DNA of 64,000 nucleotides, from NCBI RefSeq assembly GCF_014489475.1, contig NZ_CP060820.1:744001-808000 (forward strand), read 5' to 3'. The notes under the pieces are model-generated. The model was given only the letters and a program-made list of their open reading frames with translations. It was not told the origin of the DNA and searched no databases. Position numbers and translations under genes: made by a program. Below, piece after piece: positions 1-9,798 of the stretch (positions within the stretch are counted from its first letter, which is position 1; every line of letters begins with the position of its first letter). The DNA comes from Lysobacter terrestris. GTDB lineage: Bacteria > Pseudomonadota > Gammaproteobacteria > Xanthomonadales > Xanthomonadaceae.

Positions 1-1091
1 TCATCGCGGTGATGCTGCTGGTCGGCCGCCGCGTGGTGCCGTGGATCCTCGAACGCGTCGCCGGCACCGGCTCGCGCGAACTGTTCACCCTGTGCGTGCT
101 GGCGATCGCGCTGGGCGTGGCGTTCGGTTCGGCCGAACTGTTCGGCGTGTCGTTCGCGCTGGGTGCGTTCTTCGCCGGCTTGCTGCTCAACGAATCCGAA
201 TTCAGCCACGAAGCAGCGAACGAGACCCTGCCGCTGCGCGACGCGTTCGCGGTGCTGTTCTTCGTTTCGGTGGGCATGCTGTTCAACCCGAGCATCCTGA
301 TCGAACGCCCGGTGGAGGTGCTGGCGACGTTCGCGATCGTGGTCGCCGGCAACGGCATCGCCGCGTGGACGGTGGCGCGCCTGCTCGGCAAGACCGGTTC
401 GACCGCGCTGCTGCTGGCGATCGCGCTGTCGCAGATCGGCGAGTTCTCCTTCATTCTCGCCGGCCTCGGCGTGCAGCTCGACGTGCTGCCCAAGGACGGC
501 CAGGACCTGATCCTGGCCGGCGCGCTGCTCTCGATCACCTTCAACCCGCTGCTGATGGCGTGGCTGGACAGCCGCGTCGCGGCCGAGAAGCGCGTCGCGC
601 AGAAGCTGGCCGACGACGAGGCGCCGCCGATCCCGGAAGGCATCCGCGACCACGTGCTGCTGGTCGGCTACGGCCGCGTCGGCCGCGAGCTCGCGCGCGT
701 GCTGCGCGAGCACGGCGTGCCGCTGGTGGTGATCGACGGCGAGGACCACCTGGTCGAGCGCGCCCGCGCCGACGGCCTGCCCGCGATCCGCGGCAACGCC
801 GTCAACGAGAACGTGCTGCGCGAGGCCATGCCCGAACGCGCGCACATGGCGCTGCTGGCGATCCCCAACGCGCTGGAAGCGGGCGAGATCATCGCCACGC
901 TGAAGAAGGTCAACCCGACGCTGAGCATCGTCGCCCGCGGCCACAGCGACAACGAGGTCAAGCACCTGCTCGACCACGGCGCCGATGCCGCGGTGATGGC
1001 CGAACGCGAGCTTGCCCACAGCTTCGCCGAGATGGTGATGGCCACCCCGCCCTATCGCGGCGCGCGCCACTTGCCGCCGGCCACCACCTGA
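1..1091 (+). CDS. Monovalent cation:proton antiporter, KefB/YbaL type (5' truncated by window edge)
   Basis: This is the C-terminal part of an inner-membrane K+/H+ antiporter. The reading frame is open to the first base, so the start lies outside the window; such proteins are usually about 560-660 residues and about 360 are visible here. Hydrophobic exchanger helices fill roughly the first 190 visible residues, including a SQIGEFSF stretch typical of this family's transporter core. A cytoplasmic TrkA-N/RCK nucleotide-binding domain follows, with its Rossmann motif GYGRVG at about visible residue 220. The protein ends soon after this domain, which fits YbaL-like members better than longer KefC forms. 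yceH begins 7 bp downstream. The ion specificity is inferred from the family. Confidence 0.85.
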   Translation, partial: IAVMLLVGRRVVPWILERVAGTGSRELFTLCVLAIALGVAFGSAELFGVSFALGAFFAGLLLNESEFSHEAANETLPLRDAFAVLFFVSVGMLFNPSILIERPVEVLATFAIVVAGNGIAAWTVARLLGKTGSTALLLAIALSQIGEFSFILAGLGVQLDVLPKDGQDLILAGALLSITFNPLLMAWLDSRVAAEKRVAQKLADDEAPPIPEGIRDHVLLVGYGRVGRELARVLREHGVPLVVIDGEDHLVERARADGLPAIRGNAVNENVLREAMPERAHMALLAIPNALEAGEIIATLKKVNPTLSIVARGHSDNEVKHLLDHGADAAVMAERELAHSFAEMVMATPPYRGARHLPPATT

Positions 1092-1098
1092 GGTCGCC

Positions 1099-1746
1099 AT
1101 GTCCGAAGAATCCCCCTCCCCCGCACCGCGTCTCTCCCCGCTCGACGCGCGCATCCTCGGCGCGCTGGTCGAAAAGGAAGCGACGACGCCGGATGCCTAC
1201 CCGCTCACGCTCAACGCGCTCGTGCTCGCCTGCAACCAGAAGACCGCGCGCGAACCGTTGATGGAACTCGACGCGGACGCGGTCGCGCACGCGCTGCGCC
1301 AGCTCGAACCCAAGGGCTGGGTGAAGTCGCAGCATTCCAGCCGCGCCGAGCGCTATACGCACCGGGTCGAACGCGTGCTGGAGGTCACCCAACCGCAATG
1401 CGCGCTGCTCGCGTTGCTGATGCTGCGCGGGCCGCAGACTGCACACGAGCTGCTGACGCGCAGCGAGCGCATGGCGAAATTCGAATCCGCCGACGACGTG
1501 GTCCACGCCCTGGACCGGCTGGCGAGCCGCGGGCTGGCGACGGTGTTGCCGCGGCAGAGCGGGCAACGCGGCGATCGCTACGCGCACCTGCTGTGCGGCG
1601 AACCCGACGCGGGCGCGTTCGTGCAGGAAGCGCCGATGGCTGGCGCGCGTGGCGGCCTCGCCGAACGCGTCGCTGAACTGGAAGCACGGGTCGCGGAACT
1701 CGAGGCGCGACTGGCGGCGCTGGCGCCGGGCGATGCCGGCGCGTAG
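1099..1746 (+). CDS. yceH: YceH family protein (DUF480)
   Basis: A 215-residue cytoplasmic protein of the YceH/DUF480 family, which folds as two winged-helix domains; its biochemical role is not established. The N-terminal half holds the family hallmark around residues 13-60, where [13 protein letters not shown] is followed by a conserved [15 protein letters not shown] region. The last 40 residues form a short heptad-like coiled coil (repeated [13 protein letters not shown]), which could mediate self-association. Length matches the family. The ATG lies 7 bp after the antiporter stop, so the two are probably co-transcribed, although a functional link is not evident. It converges on the btuB gene. 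Confidence 0.88.
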   Translation: MSEESPSPAPRLSPLDARILGALVEKEATTPDAYPLTLNALVLACNQKTAREPLMELDADAVAHALRQLEPKGWVKSQHSSRAERYTHRVERVLEVTQPQCALLALLMLRGPQTAHELLTRSERMAKFESADDVVHALDRLASRGLATVLPRQSGQRGDRYAHLLCGEPDAGAFVQEAPMAGARGGLAERVAELEARVAELEARLAALAPGDAGA

Positions 1747-1767
1747 TCCGCGCCGGATTTCAGGCAA

Positions 1768-1797
1768 GCGCGCTTTTCACGAGCGCGCTTTTCATGA
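1768..1797. repeat. Tandem 15-bp direct repeat
   Basis: Two adjacent 15-bp copies, GCGCGCTTTTCACGA and GCGCGCTTTTCATGA, differ at one base. They lie just after the yceH stop and before a strong hairpin. No function can be assigned from the sequence. Confidence 0.7.
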
Positions 1798-1816
1798 GCG
1801 CGTCCTTCAAGCCAAC

Positions 1817-1843
1817 GCGCCACTCCCGCTGCGGGAGTGGCGC
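1817..1843. terminator. Strong hairpin between convergent yceH and btuB
   Basis: A 27-nt nearly perfect palindrome pairs GCGCCACTCCCGC with GCGGGAGTGGCGC. It sits 11 bp from the btuB stop and 70 bp after the yceH stop. No U-tract follows on either strand, so it may be a 3'-end stabilising structure rather than an intrinsic terminator. Confidence 0.5.
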
Positions 1844-1854
1844 GCGTCCGCGAC

Positions 1855-3780
1855 TCACTCCGCGGGTTGGTAGCGCAGGGTCAGCAGGTAGTTGCGTCCC
1901 AGCTGGTTGAAGTAGCGGACGGTCTCGTAGGACTTGTCGAACACGTTGTTCACGCTGAGCGCGAGGTTCCAGTCCGTGCCGAAGCGGTAGGCGGCGCGCA
2001 GGTCGGTGGTGGCGTAGCCGCCCAGCTCGGCAATGTTCGCCAGCTCGTCGAAACGACGGCTGGCGCCGGTCACGCTGGCGCCCACGCTGAAGCGGCCGAA
2101 GCTGCGGTCCGCGTCGAGGCGACCGCTGCGGCGGGCACGGCGCGGCAGCAGGTTGCCGTCGCTGGGGGCGGATTCGCTGCGCGGGTCCAGCCAGCTGGCA
2201 CTGCCGCGCAGATCCCAGCCGGCGAGCGTGGTGTTGCCGCTCAGCTCGACGCCGCGGATGCGGGCCTCGCCCACGTTGATCGGCATGCCGAACGGATGGT
2301 TCGCGTCGGTCGTCATCCAGTCGAAGACGATCAGGTCCTCGATCCGGGTCTGGAACGCGTTGACCGACCAGCCGCCCCAGCCGTGCTTGCCGCGCAGGCC
2401 CAGCTCGGCGCTGCGCGAGGTCTCCGGCTGCAACTCCGGGTTGTCGAACAGCGGGTAGTACAGGTCGTTGAAGGTCGGCGCCTTGAACGCGGTGCCGTAA
2501 CTGGCGGTCAGGCGCAGTGCCGGCGTGAAGTCCCAGCCCCACAGCGCGCTGCCGGTGGTCTCGCCGCCGAACTGGCTGTTGTCGTCGCGGCGCACGCTCG
2601 CCTGCAGCGAGTGCGCACCGAACGTCTGCTGCCACTGGCCGAACAGCGCGCGGTTGGTGCGCTCGTCCACGGCAAAGCCAACGGTGCTGTCGACCTGGTC
2701 ACGGCTCCAGTCGAAACCGGCGCTCCAGGTGCCGCCGCGGGCGACGACGTCGGCTTGCAGCGAGCCCTGGTCGCGGCGCGTTTCGAACAGGCTGAAGAAC
2801 ACGCCCTCGCCGAAATCGCGGCTGCGGTCCAGGCTCTGGCCCAGGTTCAGGGTGAACGTCGCGGCATCGCCCGCACGGTAGCGCGCACGCGCGCCGGCGA
2901 CCTGCTGCACGACCTTGGATTCGTTCGGCGAGGGGAAGAACGGATCGGCGTAGTTGCCGTCGTATTCGTTCTCGCCTTCGGCGCGCAGCGCCTTGAGTTC
3001 GACGTCCAGCTGGCCGAAGCGGTAGCCGCCGCGCACCGACACCGAATTGTTGGTGTAGCCGTCGCGGTCGGGCTCGTCGGTGAAGCAGCCGCCGGTGTAA
3101 CCGAAGGGCCCCAGCGGGCTGGGACGGCAGGCGTTGATGCCATCGGTGGTGTCGTGCGCGAGGTTGAGCGCATACCAGCCGTCACCGCTGCGACCACTCA
3201 CGCCCGCGCTGGCCTTGTACGTGGCGTAGTTGCCGCCGGCCACGCTGAAGGTCGGCGCGAACGCGGACTGCGGGCGGCGGGTGAAGACCTGGATGACGCC
3301 GCCGATCGCCTCCGACCCGTACAGGCTGGAGAACGGTCCACGCACGATCTCGATGCGCTCGATCTGCTCGACCGGGAGGTCCTGCAGCGCCGCGGTACCC
3401 GCGGTCGCCGAACCGACCTGCAGGCCATCGACCAGCACCAGCACGTGGCCGGCATTGGTGCCACGGACGTAGGCGGAGCTCAACTTGCCGGCACCGCCGG
3501 AATTGCCGATGCCCACGCCCTGCGCCGAGCGCAGCAGGTCCGGCAGCGAACGCGGCTGCAGGCGCTCGATGTCGGCACGGGTGATCACGTCGATCGCAGC
3601 CAGCGTGGCGTCCTGGGTCTGCGCGGTGCGGGTCGCGGTGACGACGACGTCGTCGAGGTCGGTGGCGTCCGGCGCGGCAGTTTCGGCGGCGAATGCCGGC
3701 GCGATCGCGCAGAGCAGGCCCGTCGCCAGCAGCGCGCGGCGCGGGGCACGGGAAATCCGGTGTTGCAGGGAACGTTGCAT
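1855..3780 (-). CDS. btuB: TonB-dependent vitamin B12 outer-membrane receptor (BtuB-like)
   Basis: A 641-residue outer-membrane receptor predicted to import cobalamin with energy from TonB-ExbBD. A basic, hydrophobic signal peptide ends near residue 31 (AFA followed by AET). The TonB box lies at about residues 43-51 (DDVVVTATR), then a plug domain, and a 22-strand barrel that ends with the family-typical terminal beta-strand (NYLLTLRYQPAE). Length is close to E. coli BtuB. The substrate call rests mainly on context: a cobalamin riboswitch lies directly upstream on the same strand. Without the riboswitch it would be called only a TonB-dependent receptor. No btuCDF genes are in the window. Confidence 0.88.
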   Translation of the reverse strand: MQRSLQHRISRAPRRALLATGLLCAIAPAFAAETAAPDATDLDDVVVTATRTAQTQDATLAAIDVITRADIERLQPRSLPDLLRSAQGVGIGNSGGAGKLSSAYVRGTNAGHVLVLVDGLQVGSATAGTAALQDLPVEQIERIEIVRGPFSSLYGSEAIGGVIQVFTRRPQSAFAPTFSVAGGNYATYKASAGVSGRSGDGWYALNLAHDTTDGINACRPSPLGPFGYTGGCFTDEPDRDGYTNNSVSVRGGYRFGQLDVELKALRAEGENEYDGNYADPFFPSPNESKVVQQVAGARARYRAGDAATFTLNLGQSLDRSRDFGEGVFFSLFETRRDQGSLQADVVARGGTWSAGFDWSRDQVDSTVGFAVDERTNRALFGQWQQTFGAHSLQASVRRDDNSQFGGETTGSALWGWDFTPALRLTASYGTAFKAPTFNDLYYPLFDNPELQPETSRSAELGLRGKHGWGGWSVNAFQTRIEDLIVFDWMTTDANHPFGMPINVGEARIRGVELSGNTTLAGWDLRGSASWLDPRSESAPSDGNLLPRRARRSGRLDADRSFGRFSVGASVTGASRRFDELANIAELGGYATTDLRAAYRFGTDWNLALSVNNVFDKSYETVRYFNQLGRNYLLTLRYQPAE

Positions 3781-3911
3781 GAAGAGCGCACTCCTTGGCC
3801 GCGCCTGTCCCGCGCGGTGGATCGATGGAAGACAGGCGGAAAGGAAGGCGAGGCGGCACGCGAAGGACGCGCATAGCCCGCGTCACAAGCCCACCGCTTG
3901 TCGGGTCAGGC

Positions 3912-4131
3912 CTTGGGCCGGTCTCCGGGCTCGTGCGTGACGCTCGATCGCGTCCGGGAGCGGCGCCTTCCCGTGCCGATGGCACAGTGGCATTCGCCGG
4001 TCCCGAGCCTTCCTGGCTCAACACTTACCGTTGCGGGGGCAGCTCCGGAATTGCTCGTCGCGTCGACCAGACGCGCGGCGCACCGGATTCCCGTTTCAAC
4101 CCGCCAGCCACTGGCCGGGGGTCACCTCAGG
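3912..4131 (-). promoter_or_regulatory. Cobalamin riboswitch controlling btuB
   Basis: Read on the minus strand, the leader has the ordered conserved blocks of a cobalamin (AdoCbl) riboswitch. These are a GAAACGGGAATCCGGTG block (about 4084-4100), GGAGCTGCCCCCGCAACGG (about 4030-4050), and a B12 box AGCCCGGAGACCGGCC (about 3917-3932). It lies about 130 nt before the btuB start, consistent with repression of the receptor when cobalamin is plentiful. Block recognition is by eye; exact ends are approximate. Confidence 0.92.
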
Positions 4132-4141
4132 CGGCGCGCAG

Positions 4142-4457
4142 TCTAGCAGGTCGCCGCAACGCACCAGGGCGTTGACTTATGACATTGCGTGGTGAGTAGG
4201 CATCGCATGGTGGAGCGATGCCTGCCCCTTCTCCTCGTTGGCGACATTGCGTGGCGAGGAGGGAGGACGCTTTCCCCTCTCCCGCTGGCGGGGAGAGGGT
4301 GCCCGCGGGGCGGGTGCGCAGCGAGCTGCTTTTGCTGGTGCTTGTTCGCGAAGCCGAAGCAACTCGCTTCGCTCGCCACCCCTCATCGGCCCTGCGGGCA
4401 TCTTCTCCCCGCAGGCGGGGAGAAGACGAAGGTTCGACGTTCGGCGCCTGCTGCGAA
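4142..4457. repeat. Gene-free interval with REP-like palindromes
   Basis: No gene is supported here. The interval holds two palindromic units: CCCCTCTCCCGC/GCGGGGAGAGGG at about 4274-4299, and a CTTCTCCCCGC/GCGGGGAGAAG hairpin preceded by a CCCTCATCGG arm at about 4379-4426. The second unit closely resembles sequences at 19150-19200 and 49787-49834, so this is a dispersed repeat family. A short local repetition of GACATTGCGTGG (near 4179 and 4241) is also present. The right-hand hairpin lies just past the clpB stop and could serve as its 3'-end structure. Confidence 0.7.
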
Positions 4458-7070
4458 CTAGCCCTTGCGGAACACCAGGTGCCCGCCCTCCGCATCGACC
4501 TGCACCGTATCGCCGCTGGCGAACTCGCCGGCGAGGATGCGCTGCGCCAGCGGATTCTCCAGCTGCTGCTGCACCGCGCGCTTGAGCGGACGCGCGCCGT
4601 ACACCGGGTCGAAACCGACATTGCCGAGCAACGTCAGCGCGTTGTCCGACAGCGCCAGCTTCAGGCCGCGCTCGGCCAGGCGCTTGTCGAGGCCGCGCAG
4701 CTGGATCCTGGCGATCTCGCGGATCTGCGCCTTGTCGAGCGGATGGAACACGACGATGTCGTCGAGGCGGTTGATGAACTCCGGCCGGAAATGCGCCTGC
4801 ACCACACCCATCACCGCCGCCTTCATCTGCGTGTAGGCCGCGGCTTCGGATGCCTTGGCATCCGAACCGAGCACGCTGTCGCTGGACATGTCCTGGATCA
4901 TCTGGCTGCCGAGGTTCGACGTCATGATGATCACCGTGTTGCGGAAATCGACGGTGCGGCCCTGGCCATCGGTGAGGCGGCCGTCGTCGAGCACCTGCAG
5001 CAGGATGTTGAACACGTCCGGGTGCGCCTTCTCGACCTCGTCGAGCAGGATCACGCTGTACGGACGCCGCCGCACCGCCTCGGTGAGGTAACCGCCCTCT
5101 TCGTAGCCGACGTAACCCGGAGGCGCGCCGACCAGGCGGCTCACCGCGTGCTTCTCCATGAACTCGCTCATGTCGATGCGCACCATCGCGTCGCTGCTGT
5201 CGAACAGGAACTCGGCCAGCGCCTTGGACAGTTCGGTCTTGCCCACGCCGGTCGGGCCGAGGAACAGGAACGAGCCCGACGGCCGGTTCGGATCGGACAG
5301 GCCCGCGCGCGAACGGCGCACGGCGTCGGACACGACCTTGATCGCCTCTTCCTGGCCGACCACGCGCGTGTGCATGTGCTCTTCCATCTTCAGCAGCTTC
5401 TCGCGCTCGCCTTCGAGCATCTTGCTGACCGGGATGCCGGTCCAGCGCGACACCACCTCGGCGATTTCTTCCGCGGTGACCTTGTCCTGCAGCAGCGAGA
5501 AGCCCTTGGTCTCGGCTTCCTGCGCCGCCTTCAGCTGCTTCTCCAGCTCCGGCAGCTTGCCGTACTGGATCTCGCTCATCGCGGCGAAATCCTGCTTGCG
5601 CTGCGCGGCCTCCAGTTCGAGCTTGGCGGCTTCGATCTGCTCCTTGATCCTGGTGGCTCCCTGCAGCGTGGCCTTCTCCGCCTTCCACACTTCCTCGAGG
5701 TCGTTGAACGCGCGCTCGAGCGTGGCGATCTCGGCCTCGAGGTCGGCCAGGCGCTGCTTCGATTCGGCGTCCTTCTCCTTCTTCAGCGCCTCGCGCTGGA
5801 TCTTGAGCTGGATCAGGCGGCGCTCCTTGCGGTCGAGCTCCTCCGGCTTGGAGTCGATCTCCATGCGGATGCGCGAGGCAGCTTCGTCCATCAGGTCGAT
5901 GGCCTTGTCGGGCAGCTGGCGGTCGGCGATGTAGCGGTTGGACAGCGTGGCGGCAGCGACGATGGCGGGATCGGTGATTTCCACGCCGTGGTGCACGGCG
6001 TACTTCTCCTTGAGTCCGCGCAGGATCGCGATGGTGTCCTCGACCGACGGCTCGCCGACGAACACCTTCTGGAAGCGGCGCTCCAGCGCGGCGTCCTTCT
6101 CCACGTACTTGCGGTATTCGTCGAGCGTGGTCGCGCCGATGCAGTGCAGCTCGCCGCGCGCGAGCGCGGGCTTGAGCATGTTGCCTGCGTCCATCGCGCC
6201 CTCGGCCTTGCCGGCGCCGACCATGGTGTGCAGTTCGTCGATGAACAGGATCACCTGGCCTTCGTTCTTGGCCAGGTCGTTGAGCACGGCCTTCAGCCGT
6301 TCCTCGAATTCGCCGCGGAACTTGGCCCCGGCGATCAACGCGCCCATGTCCAGCGACAGCACGCGCTTGCCGCGCAGGCCTTCGGGCACCTCATTGTTCA
6401 CGATGCGCTGGGCGAGGCCCTCGACGATCGCGGTCTTGCCGACGCCGGGCTCGCCGATCAGCACCGGGTTGTTCTTGGTGCGGCGCTGCAGGACCTGGAT
6501 GGTGCGGCGGATTTCCTCGTCGCGCCCGACCACCGGATCGAGCTTGCCGGATTCGGCGCGCGCGGTCAGGTCGATGGTGTACTTCTCCAGCGCCTGGCGC
6601 TGGTCCTCGGCGTTTTCCGATTGCACGGCTTCACCTCCACGCAGCTTGTCGATCGCGGCTTCGAGTTTCTGCTTGTTCGCGCCGGCGGCCTTCAGCGCGC
6701 GGCCGACGTCGCCGCCGTCGTCGAGGGCGGCGAGCACGAACAGCTCGGAGGCGATGAAGGCATCGCCCCGCTGTTGCGCGAACTTGTCGGTGACGTTGAG
6801 CAGGCGCGCCAGGTCGTTGCCGACGCTGACGTTGCCGGCCTGGCCGGTGACCTTGGGCAGCTTGTCCAGCGACTCGCCCAGCCGCTCGCGCAGCAACGGC
6901 ACGTTGACGCCGGCCTGGGCCAGCAGCGGGCGCGTGCTGCCGCCGCTCTGGTCGATCAGCGCGGTCATCAGGTGCACCGGTTCGATGAAATTGTTGTCGC
7001 GTCCGACGGCGAGCGACTGTGCGTCGCTCAAGGCCTGCTGGAAGCGCGAGGTGAGCTTGTCCATTCGCAT
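4458..7070 (-). CDS. clpB: ATP-dependent disaggregase ClpB
   Basis: Hexameric cytoplasmic AAA+ chaperone (870 residues) that works with DnaK to extract and refold aggregated proteins. In order it has the N-terminal substrate domain (residues 1-145), NBD1 with Walker A GEPGVGKT at about 206-213, a long coiled-coil M domain (about 400-530), NBD2 with Walker A GPTGVGKT near 605, and the C-terminal small domain. The M domain separates it from ClpA/ClpC. The chosen start gives [10 protein letters not shown], which aligns with the E. coli start, and has a GAGG site upstream; a longer reading 10 codons upstream is possible. A sigma-32-like promoter precedes it. Confidence 0.97.
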   Translation of the reverse strand: MRMDKLTSRFQQALSDAQSLAVGRDNNFIEPVHLMTALIDQSGGSTRPLLAQAGVNVPLLRERLGESLDKLPKVTGQAGNVSVGNDLARLLNVTDKFAQQRGDAFIASELFVLAALDDGGDVGRALKAAGANKQKLEAAIDKLRGGEAVQSENAEDQRQALEKYTIDLTARAESGKLDPVVGRDEEIRRTIQVLQRRTKNNPVLIGEPGVGKTAIVEGLAQRIVNNEVPEGLRGKRVLSLDMGALIAGAKFRGEFEERLKAVLNDLAKNEGQVILFIDELHTMVGAGKAEGAMDAGNMLKPALARGELHCIGATTLDEYRKYVEKDAALERRFQKVFVGEPSVEDTIAILRGLKEKYAVHHGVEITDPAIVAAATLSNRYIADRQLPDKAIDLMDEAASRIRMEIDSKPEELDRKERRLIQLKIQREALKKEKDAESKQRLADLEAEIATLERAFNDLEEVWKAEKATLQGATRIKEQIEAAKLELEAAQRKQDFAAMSEIQYGKLPELEKQLKAAQEAETKGFSLLQDKVTAEEIAEVVSRWTGIPVSKMLEGEREKLLKMEEHMHTRVVGQEEAIKVVSDAVRRSRAGLSDPNRPSGSFLFLGPTGVGKTELSKALAEFLFDSSDAMVRIDMSEFMEKHAVSRLVGAPPGYVGYEEGGYLTEAVRRRPYSVILLDEVEKAHPDVFNILLQVLDDGRLTDGQGRTVDFRNTVIIMTSNLGSQMIQDMSSDSVLGSDAKASEAAAYTQMKAAVMGVVQAHFRPEFINRLDDIVVFHPLDKAQIREIARIQLRGLDKRLAERGLKLALSDNALTLLGNVGFDPVYGARPLKRAVQQQLENPLAQRILAGEFASGDTVQVDAEGGHLVFRKG

Positions 7071-7116
7071 GGGGGACCTCGGAGGCAAAGGGGCGGCCAA
7101 CGCCGCAATGCCACCG

Positions 7117-7144
7117 AGATGCGGTCGCGGCGCGGGCTTTCAAG
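7117..7144 (-). promoter_or_regulatory. Heat-shock (sigma-32-type) promoter of clpB
   Basis: On the minus strand CTTGAAA (7138-7144) is followed after 13 bp by CCGCATCT (7117-7124). This matches the RpoH consensus CTTGAAA-N(11-16)-CCCCATNT except at a position or two in the -10 element. Placement about 50 bp before the clpB start, plus the known RpoH control of clpB, supports the call. Confidence 0.72.
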
Positions 7145-7200
7145 CGCCCGGCGCGGGGCCATCCACCTGACGCTTACATACCGATCAGCACAATGGCCGT

Positions 7201-7971
7201 ATGAGCGCAGACCCTTCCCGCCTGCCGCGCCCGCCGCTGCCTTCTGCCGACTGGGCCCTGTTCCTCGACGTTGACGGCACGCTGCTGGATTTTTCGTGCA
7301 CGCCGGACGGGGTGCACGTGCCCATGGACCTGCTCGGCGACCTGCGTCGCCTGCACGCGGCCCTCGGCGGTGCCCTGGCCCTGGTCAGCGGCCGGCGCCT
7401 GGAAACCCTCGACGCGCTGTTCTCGCCGCTGCAGCTGCCCGCCATCGGCCTGCACGGCCTGCAGCGGCGCGGTGCGAACGACGCGGGCCATGCGCCGCCG
7501 CACGAACTGGCTTCGGTGCTGGCCGCCGCGCGCGACCTGGCCGCGAAGTACCCCGGCGCGCTGGTCGAGGACAAGGGCATCACCCTCGCGCTGCACTGGC
7601 GCAACGCGCCGGCGGCGGAGGAACCGCTGCACGAATTCGCGAACTCGGTGCTGATCGACCTGCCCGGCTACGCCTTGCAGCCGGGGCGCGACGTGATCGA
7701 ACTGCGTCCCGACGGCCACGACAAGGGCGATGGAATCGCCGCCCTGCTCGACACCGCGCCCTTCCGCGGCCGCATGCCGGTGTTCATCGGCGACGACTAC
7801 ACCGACGAGCACGGCTTCGACGCAGTGAACGCACGCCATGGCCTCAGCGTGCTGGTCGGTACGCGCGCGGACAGCGCGGCCACGCACGCCCTGCACGACC
7901 CGCTGTCGGTACGCGCGTGGCTGCGCGACGCCGCGCACGCGCTTGCGCCCGAGGTGGCGGCGGCGACCTGA
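7201..7971 (+). CDS. otsB: Trehalose-6-phosphate phosphatase
   Basis: A 256-residue HAD-superfamily phosphatase predicted to dephosphorylate trehalose 6-phosphate to trehalose in the cytoplasm. Motif I is DVDGT at residues 23-27, carrying the nucleophile and acid/base aspartates. Motif II/III elements follow (an SGR stretch near residue 64 and a conserved lysine in HDKGDG). Motif IV is GDDYTDE near residue 196. Length is normal for OtsB. It is the first gene of an otsB-GH15-otsA operon and is divergent from clpB. Trehalose synthesis beside clpB fits a stress-response neighbourhood, but shared regulation is not shown. Confidence 0.95.
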   Translation: MSADPSRLPRPPLPSADWALFLDVDGTLLDFSCTPDGVHVPMDLLGDLRRLHAALGGALALVSGRRLETLDALFSPLQLPAIGLHGLQRRGANDAGHAPPHELASVLAAARDLAAKYPGALVEDKGITLALHWRNAPAAEEPLHEFANSVLIDLPGYALQPGRDVIELRPDGHDKGDGIAALLDTAPFRGRMPVFIGDDYTDEHGFDAVNARHGLSVLVGTRADSAATHALHDPLSVRAWLRDAAHALAPEVAAAT

Positions 7972-8012
7972 CCACGGCCCGCTGGCCCCACGACGAAAGG
8001 ATTTCCTTGCGC

Positions 8013-9788
8013 ATGACCACGCTCGACCTTGGCATCATCGGCAATGGCAGCATCGCAGCACTCGTCGACGCACGCGCCCGCATCGTCTGGGCCTGCGTCC
8101 CCGCCTTCGACGGCGACCCGACCTTCTGCGCGCTGCTCTCGCCGACGGCCGGCGACGGCGGCGACTACACGATCGAACTGCAGGACTGCGTCGCCGCCGA
8201 ACAGCAGTACCTGCCGAACACCGCGATCCTGCGCACGGTGCTGCGCGACGGCAACGGCGGTGCGGTGGAGATCACCGACTTCGCGCCGCGCTGGCGCCAG
8301 CACGACCGCTTCTTCCGCCCGGTGATGCTGATGCGGCGCCTGCGCCCGCTGTCAGGCAGTCCGCGCATCCGCGTACTGCTGCGACCGCTGGCCGACTACG
8401 GCGCGCGCGTCCCGGAAATCACCTGGGGCAGCAACCACGTGCGTTACCTGGTGCCGGGCTTCACCCTGCGCCTGACCAGCGACGTGCCGGTGCGGATGGT
8501 GCGCGATGCGCTGCCGTTCGTGCTCGACCGCGACATGCACCTGGTGCTGGGGCCCGATGAAACCCTGACCCAACCGGTCGGCCCCTACGTGCGCCTCGCC
8601 GAAGAACGCACGCTGGAGTACTGGCGCGAGTGGACGCGTTACCTGTCGATCCCGCTGGAGTGGCAGGAAGCGGTGATCCGCAGCGCGATCACGCTGAAGC
8701 TGTGCCAGTACGAGGACACCGGCGCGATCGTCGCCGCGATCACCACCTCGATCCCGGAAGCGCCGCACACCGTGCGCAACTGGGACTACCGCTACTGCTG
8801 GCTGCGCGATGCGGCCTTCGTGGTCCGCGCGCTCAACCGCCTGGGTGCGACGCGCACCATGGAGGACTACCTGCGCTACCTCTCCAACCTCGCCACGTTC
8901 GAATCCGGCGCGCTGCAGCCGCTGTACGGCATCGGCTTCGAGACCGAACTGGCGGAAGAGGAAGTGCCGTCGCTGGCCGGCTATCGCGGCATGGGCCCGG
9001 TGCGCCGCGGCAACCTCGCCTGGCTGCAGAAGCAGCACGACGTGTACGGCAGCGTGGTGCTGGCCTCGACGCAGCTGTTCTTCGACCAGCGCCTGTACCG
9101 CCCGGGCGACGCGACCAGCTTCGCGCGGCTGGAACCGGTCGGCGAGCGCGCCTACGAACTGTACGAACAACCCGACGCCGGCCTGTGGGAATTCCGCGGC
9201 CGCGCCGAGACGCACACCTACTCCGCCGCGATGTGCTGGGCGGCCTGCGACCGGCTGGCGAAGATCGCGCTGCACCTGGACCTGCCCGAGCGCGCCGCGC
9301 TCTGGAGCACCCGTGCCGACCGCATGCACGTGCGGATCATGGACGCCGCGCTGGACGACGAACGCGGCCACTTCGTCGACACCTTCGGCGGCCACCGGCT
9401 GGACGCGTCGCTGCTGCTGCTCGCCGACCTGGGCTTCGTCGCCGCGGACGATCCGCGCTTCATCGCCACGGTGGAGGCGATCGGCCGCGAGCTCAAGCGC
9501 GGCGACGCGCTGTTCCGCTACACCGCCGCGGACGACTTCGGCGTGCCGGAGACGAGCTTCACCATCTGCACGTTCTGGTACATCGACGCGCTGGCCGCGA
9601 TCGGGCGCATGGACGAGGCGCGCGGCATGTTCGAGCGCCTGCTGGCCAAGCGCAATCCGCTGGGCCTGCTGTCGGAGGACCTGTCCTTCGAGGACGAGGC
9701 CTGGGGCAATTTCCCGCAGACGTATTCGCACGTCGGCCTGATCATCGCCGCGATGCGGTTGTCGCGACCGTGGCGGGACGCGGTGTGA
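8013..9788 (+). CDS. Glycoside hydrolase family 15 protein (glucoamylase/trehalase-like)
   Basis: A 591-residue cytoplasmic protein with no signal peptide. It has the GH15 architecture: an N-terminal beta-rich domain (residues 1 to about 215), then an (alpha/alpha)6 barrel containing NWDYRYCWLRDA near residue 257 and a C-terminal acidic DEAWGNF segment near 563. Family members hydrolyse alpha-glucosides, including glucoamylases and some actinobacterial trehalases, so either activity is possible. Its position between otsB and otsA suggests trehalose or maltodextrin turnover. ATG at 8013 was chosen; an in-frame TTG at 8007 has a better-placed AAAGG and could be the true start. The frame is open upstream into otsB, but that part is a shadow. 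Confidence 0.9.
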   Translation: MTTLDLGIIGNGSIAALVDARARIVWACVPAFDGDPTFCALLSPTAGDGGDYTIELQDCVAAEQQYLPNTAILRTVLRDGNGGAVEITDFAPRWRQHDRFFRPVMLMRRLRPLSGSPRIRVLLRPLADYGARVPEITWGSNHVRYLVPGFTLRLTSDVPVRMVRDALPFVLDRDMHLVLGPDETLTQPVGPYVRLAEERTLEYWREWTRYLSIPLEWQEAVIRSAITLKLCQYEDTGAIVAAITTSIPEAPHTVRNWDYRYCWLRDAAFVVRALNRLGATRTMEDYLRYLSNLATFESGALQPLYGIGFETELAEEEVPSLAGYRGMGPVRRGNLAWLQKQHDVYGSVVLASTQLFFDQRLYRPGDATSFARLEPVGERAYELYEQPDAGLWEFRGRAETHTYSAAMCWAACDRLAKIALHLDLPERAALWSTRADRMHVRIMDAALDDERGHFVDTFGGHRLDASLLLLADLGFVAADDPRFIATVEAIGRELKRGDALFRYTAADDFGVPETSFTICTFWYIDALAAIGRMDEARGMFERLLAKRNPLGLLSEDLSFEDEAWGNFPQTYSHVGLIIAAMRLSRPWRDAV

Positions 9789-9798
9789 GCGGGCTTCA

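Noticed and set aside
1837-3876. A 679-codon open frame on the plus strand opposite btuB
   Set aside because: Antisense shadow; the minus-strand receptor has a signal peptide, TonB box and riboswitch.
4142-4457. Short open frames in the REP-containing gap before clpB
   Set aside because: They consist of palindromic repeat sequence, have no ribosome-binding sites and give no recognisable protein.
4218-7274. A 1,018-codon open frame on the plus strand opposite clpB
   Set aside because: Shadow of clpB; it runs through the REP region and past the clpB promoter without domains.
7296-8012. Upstream extension of the GH15 frame through otsB
   Set aside because: It is out of frame with otsB, which has intact HAD motifs; the GH15 domain begins at the ATG near 8013.
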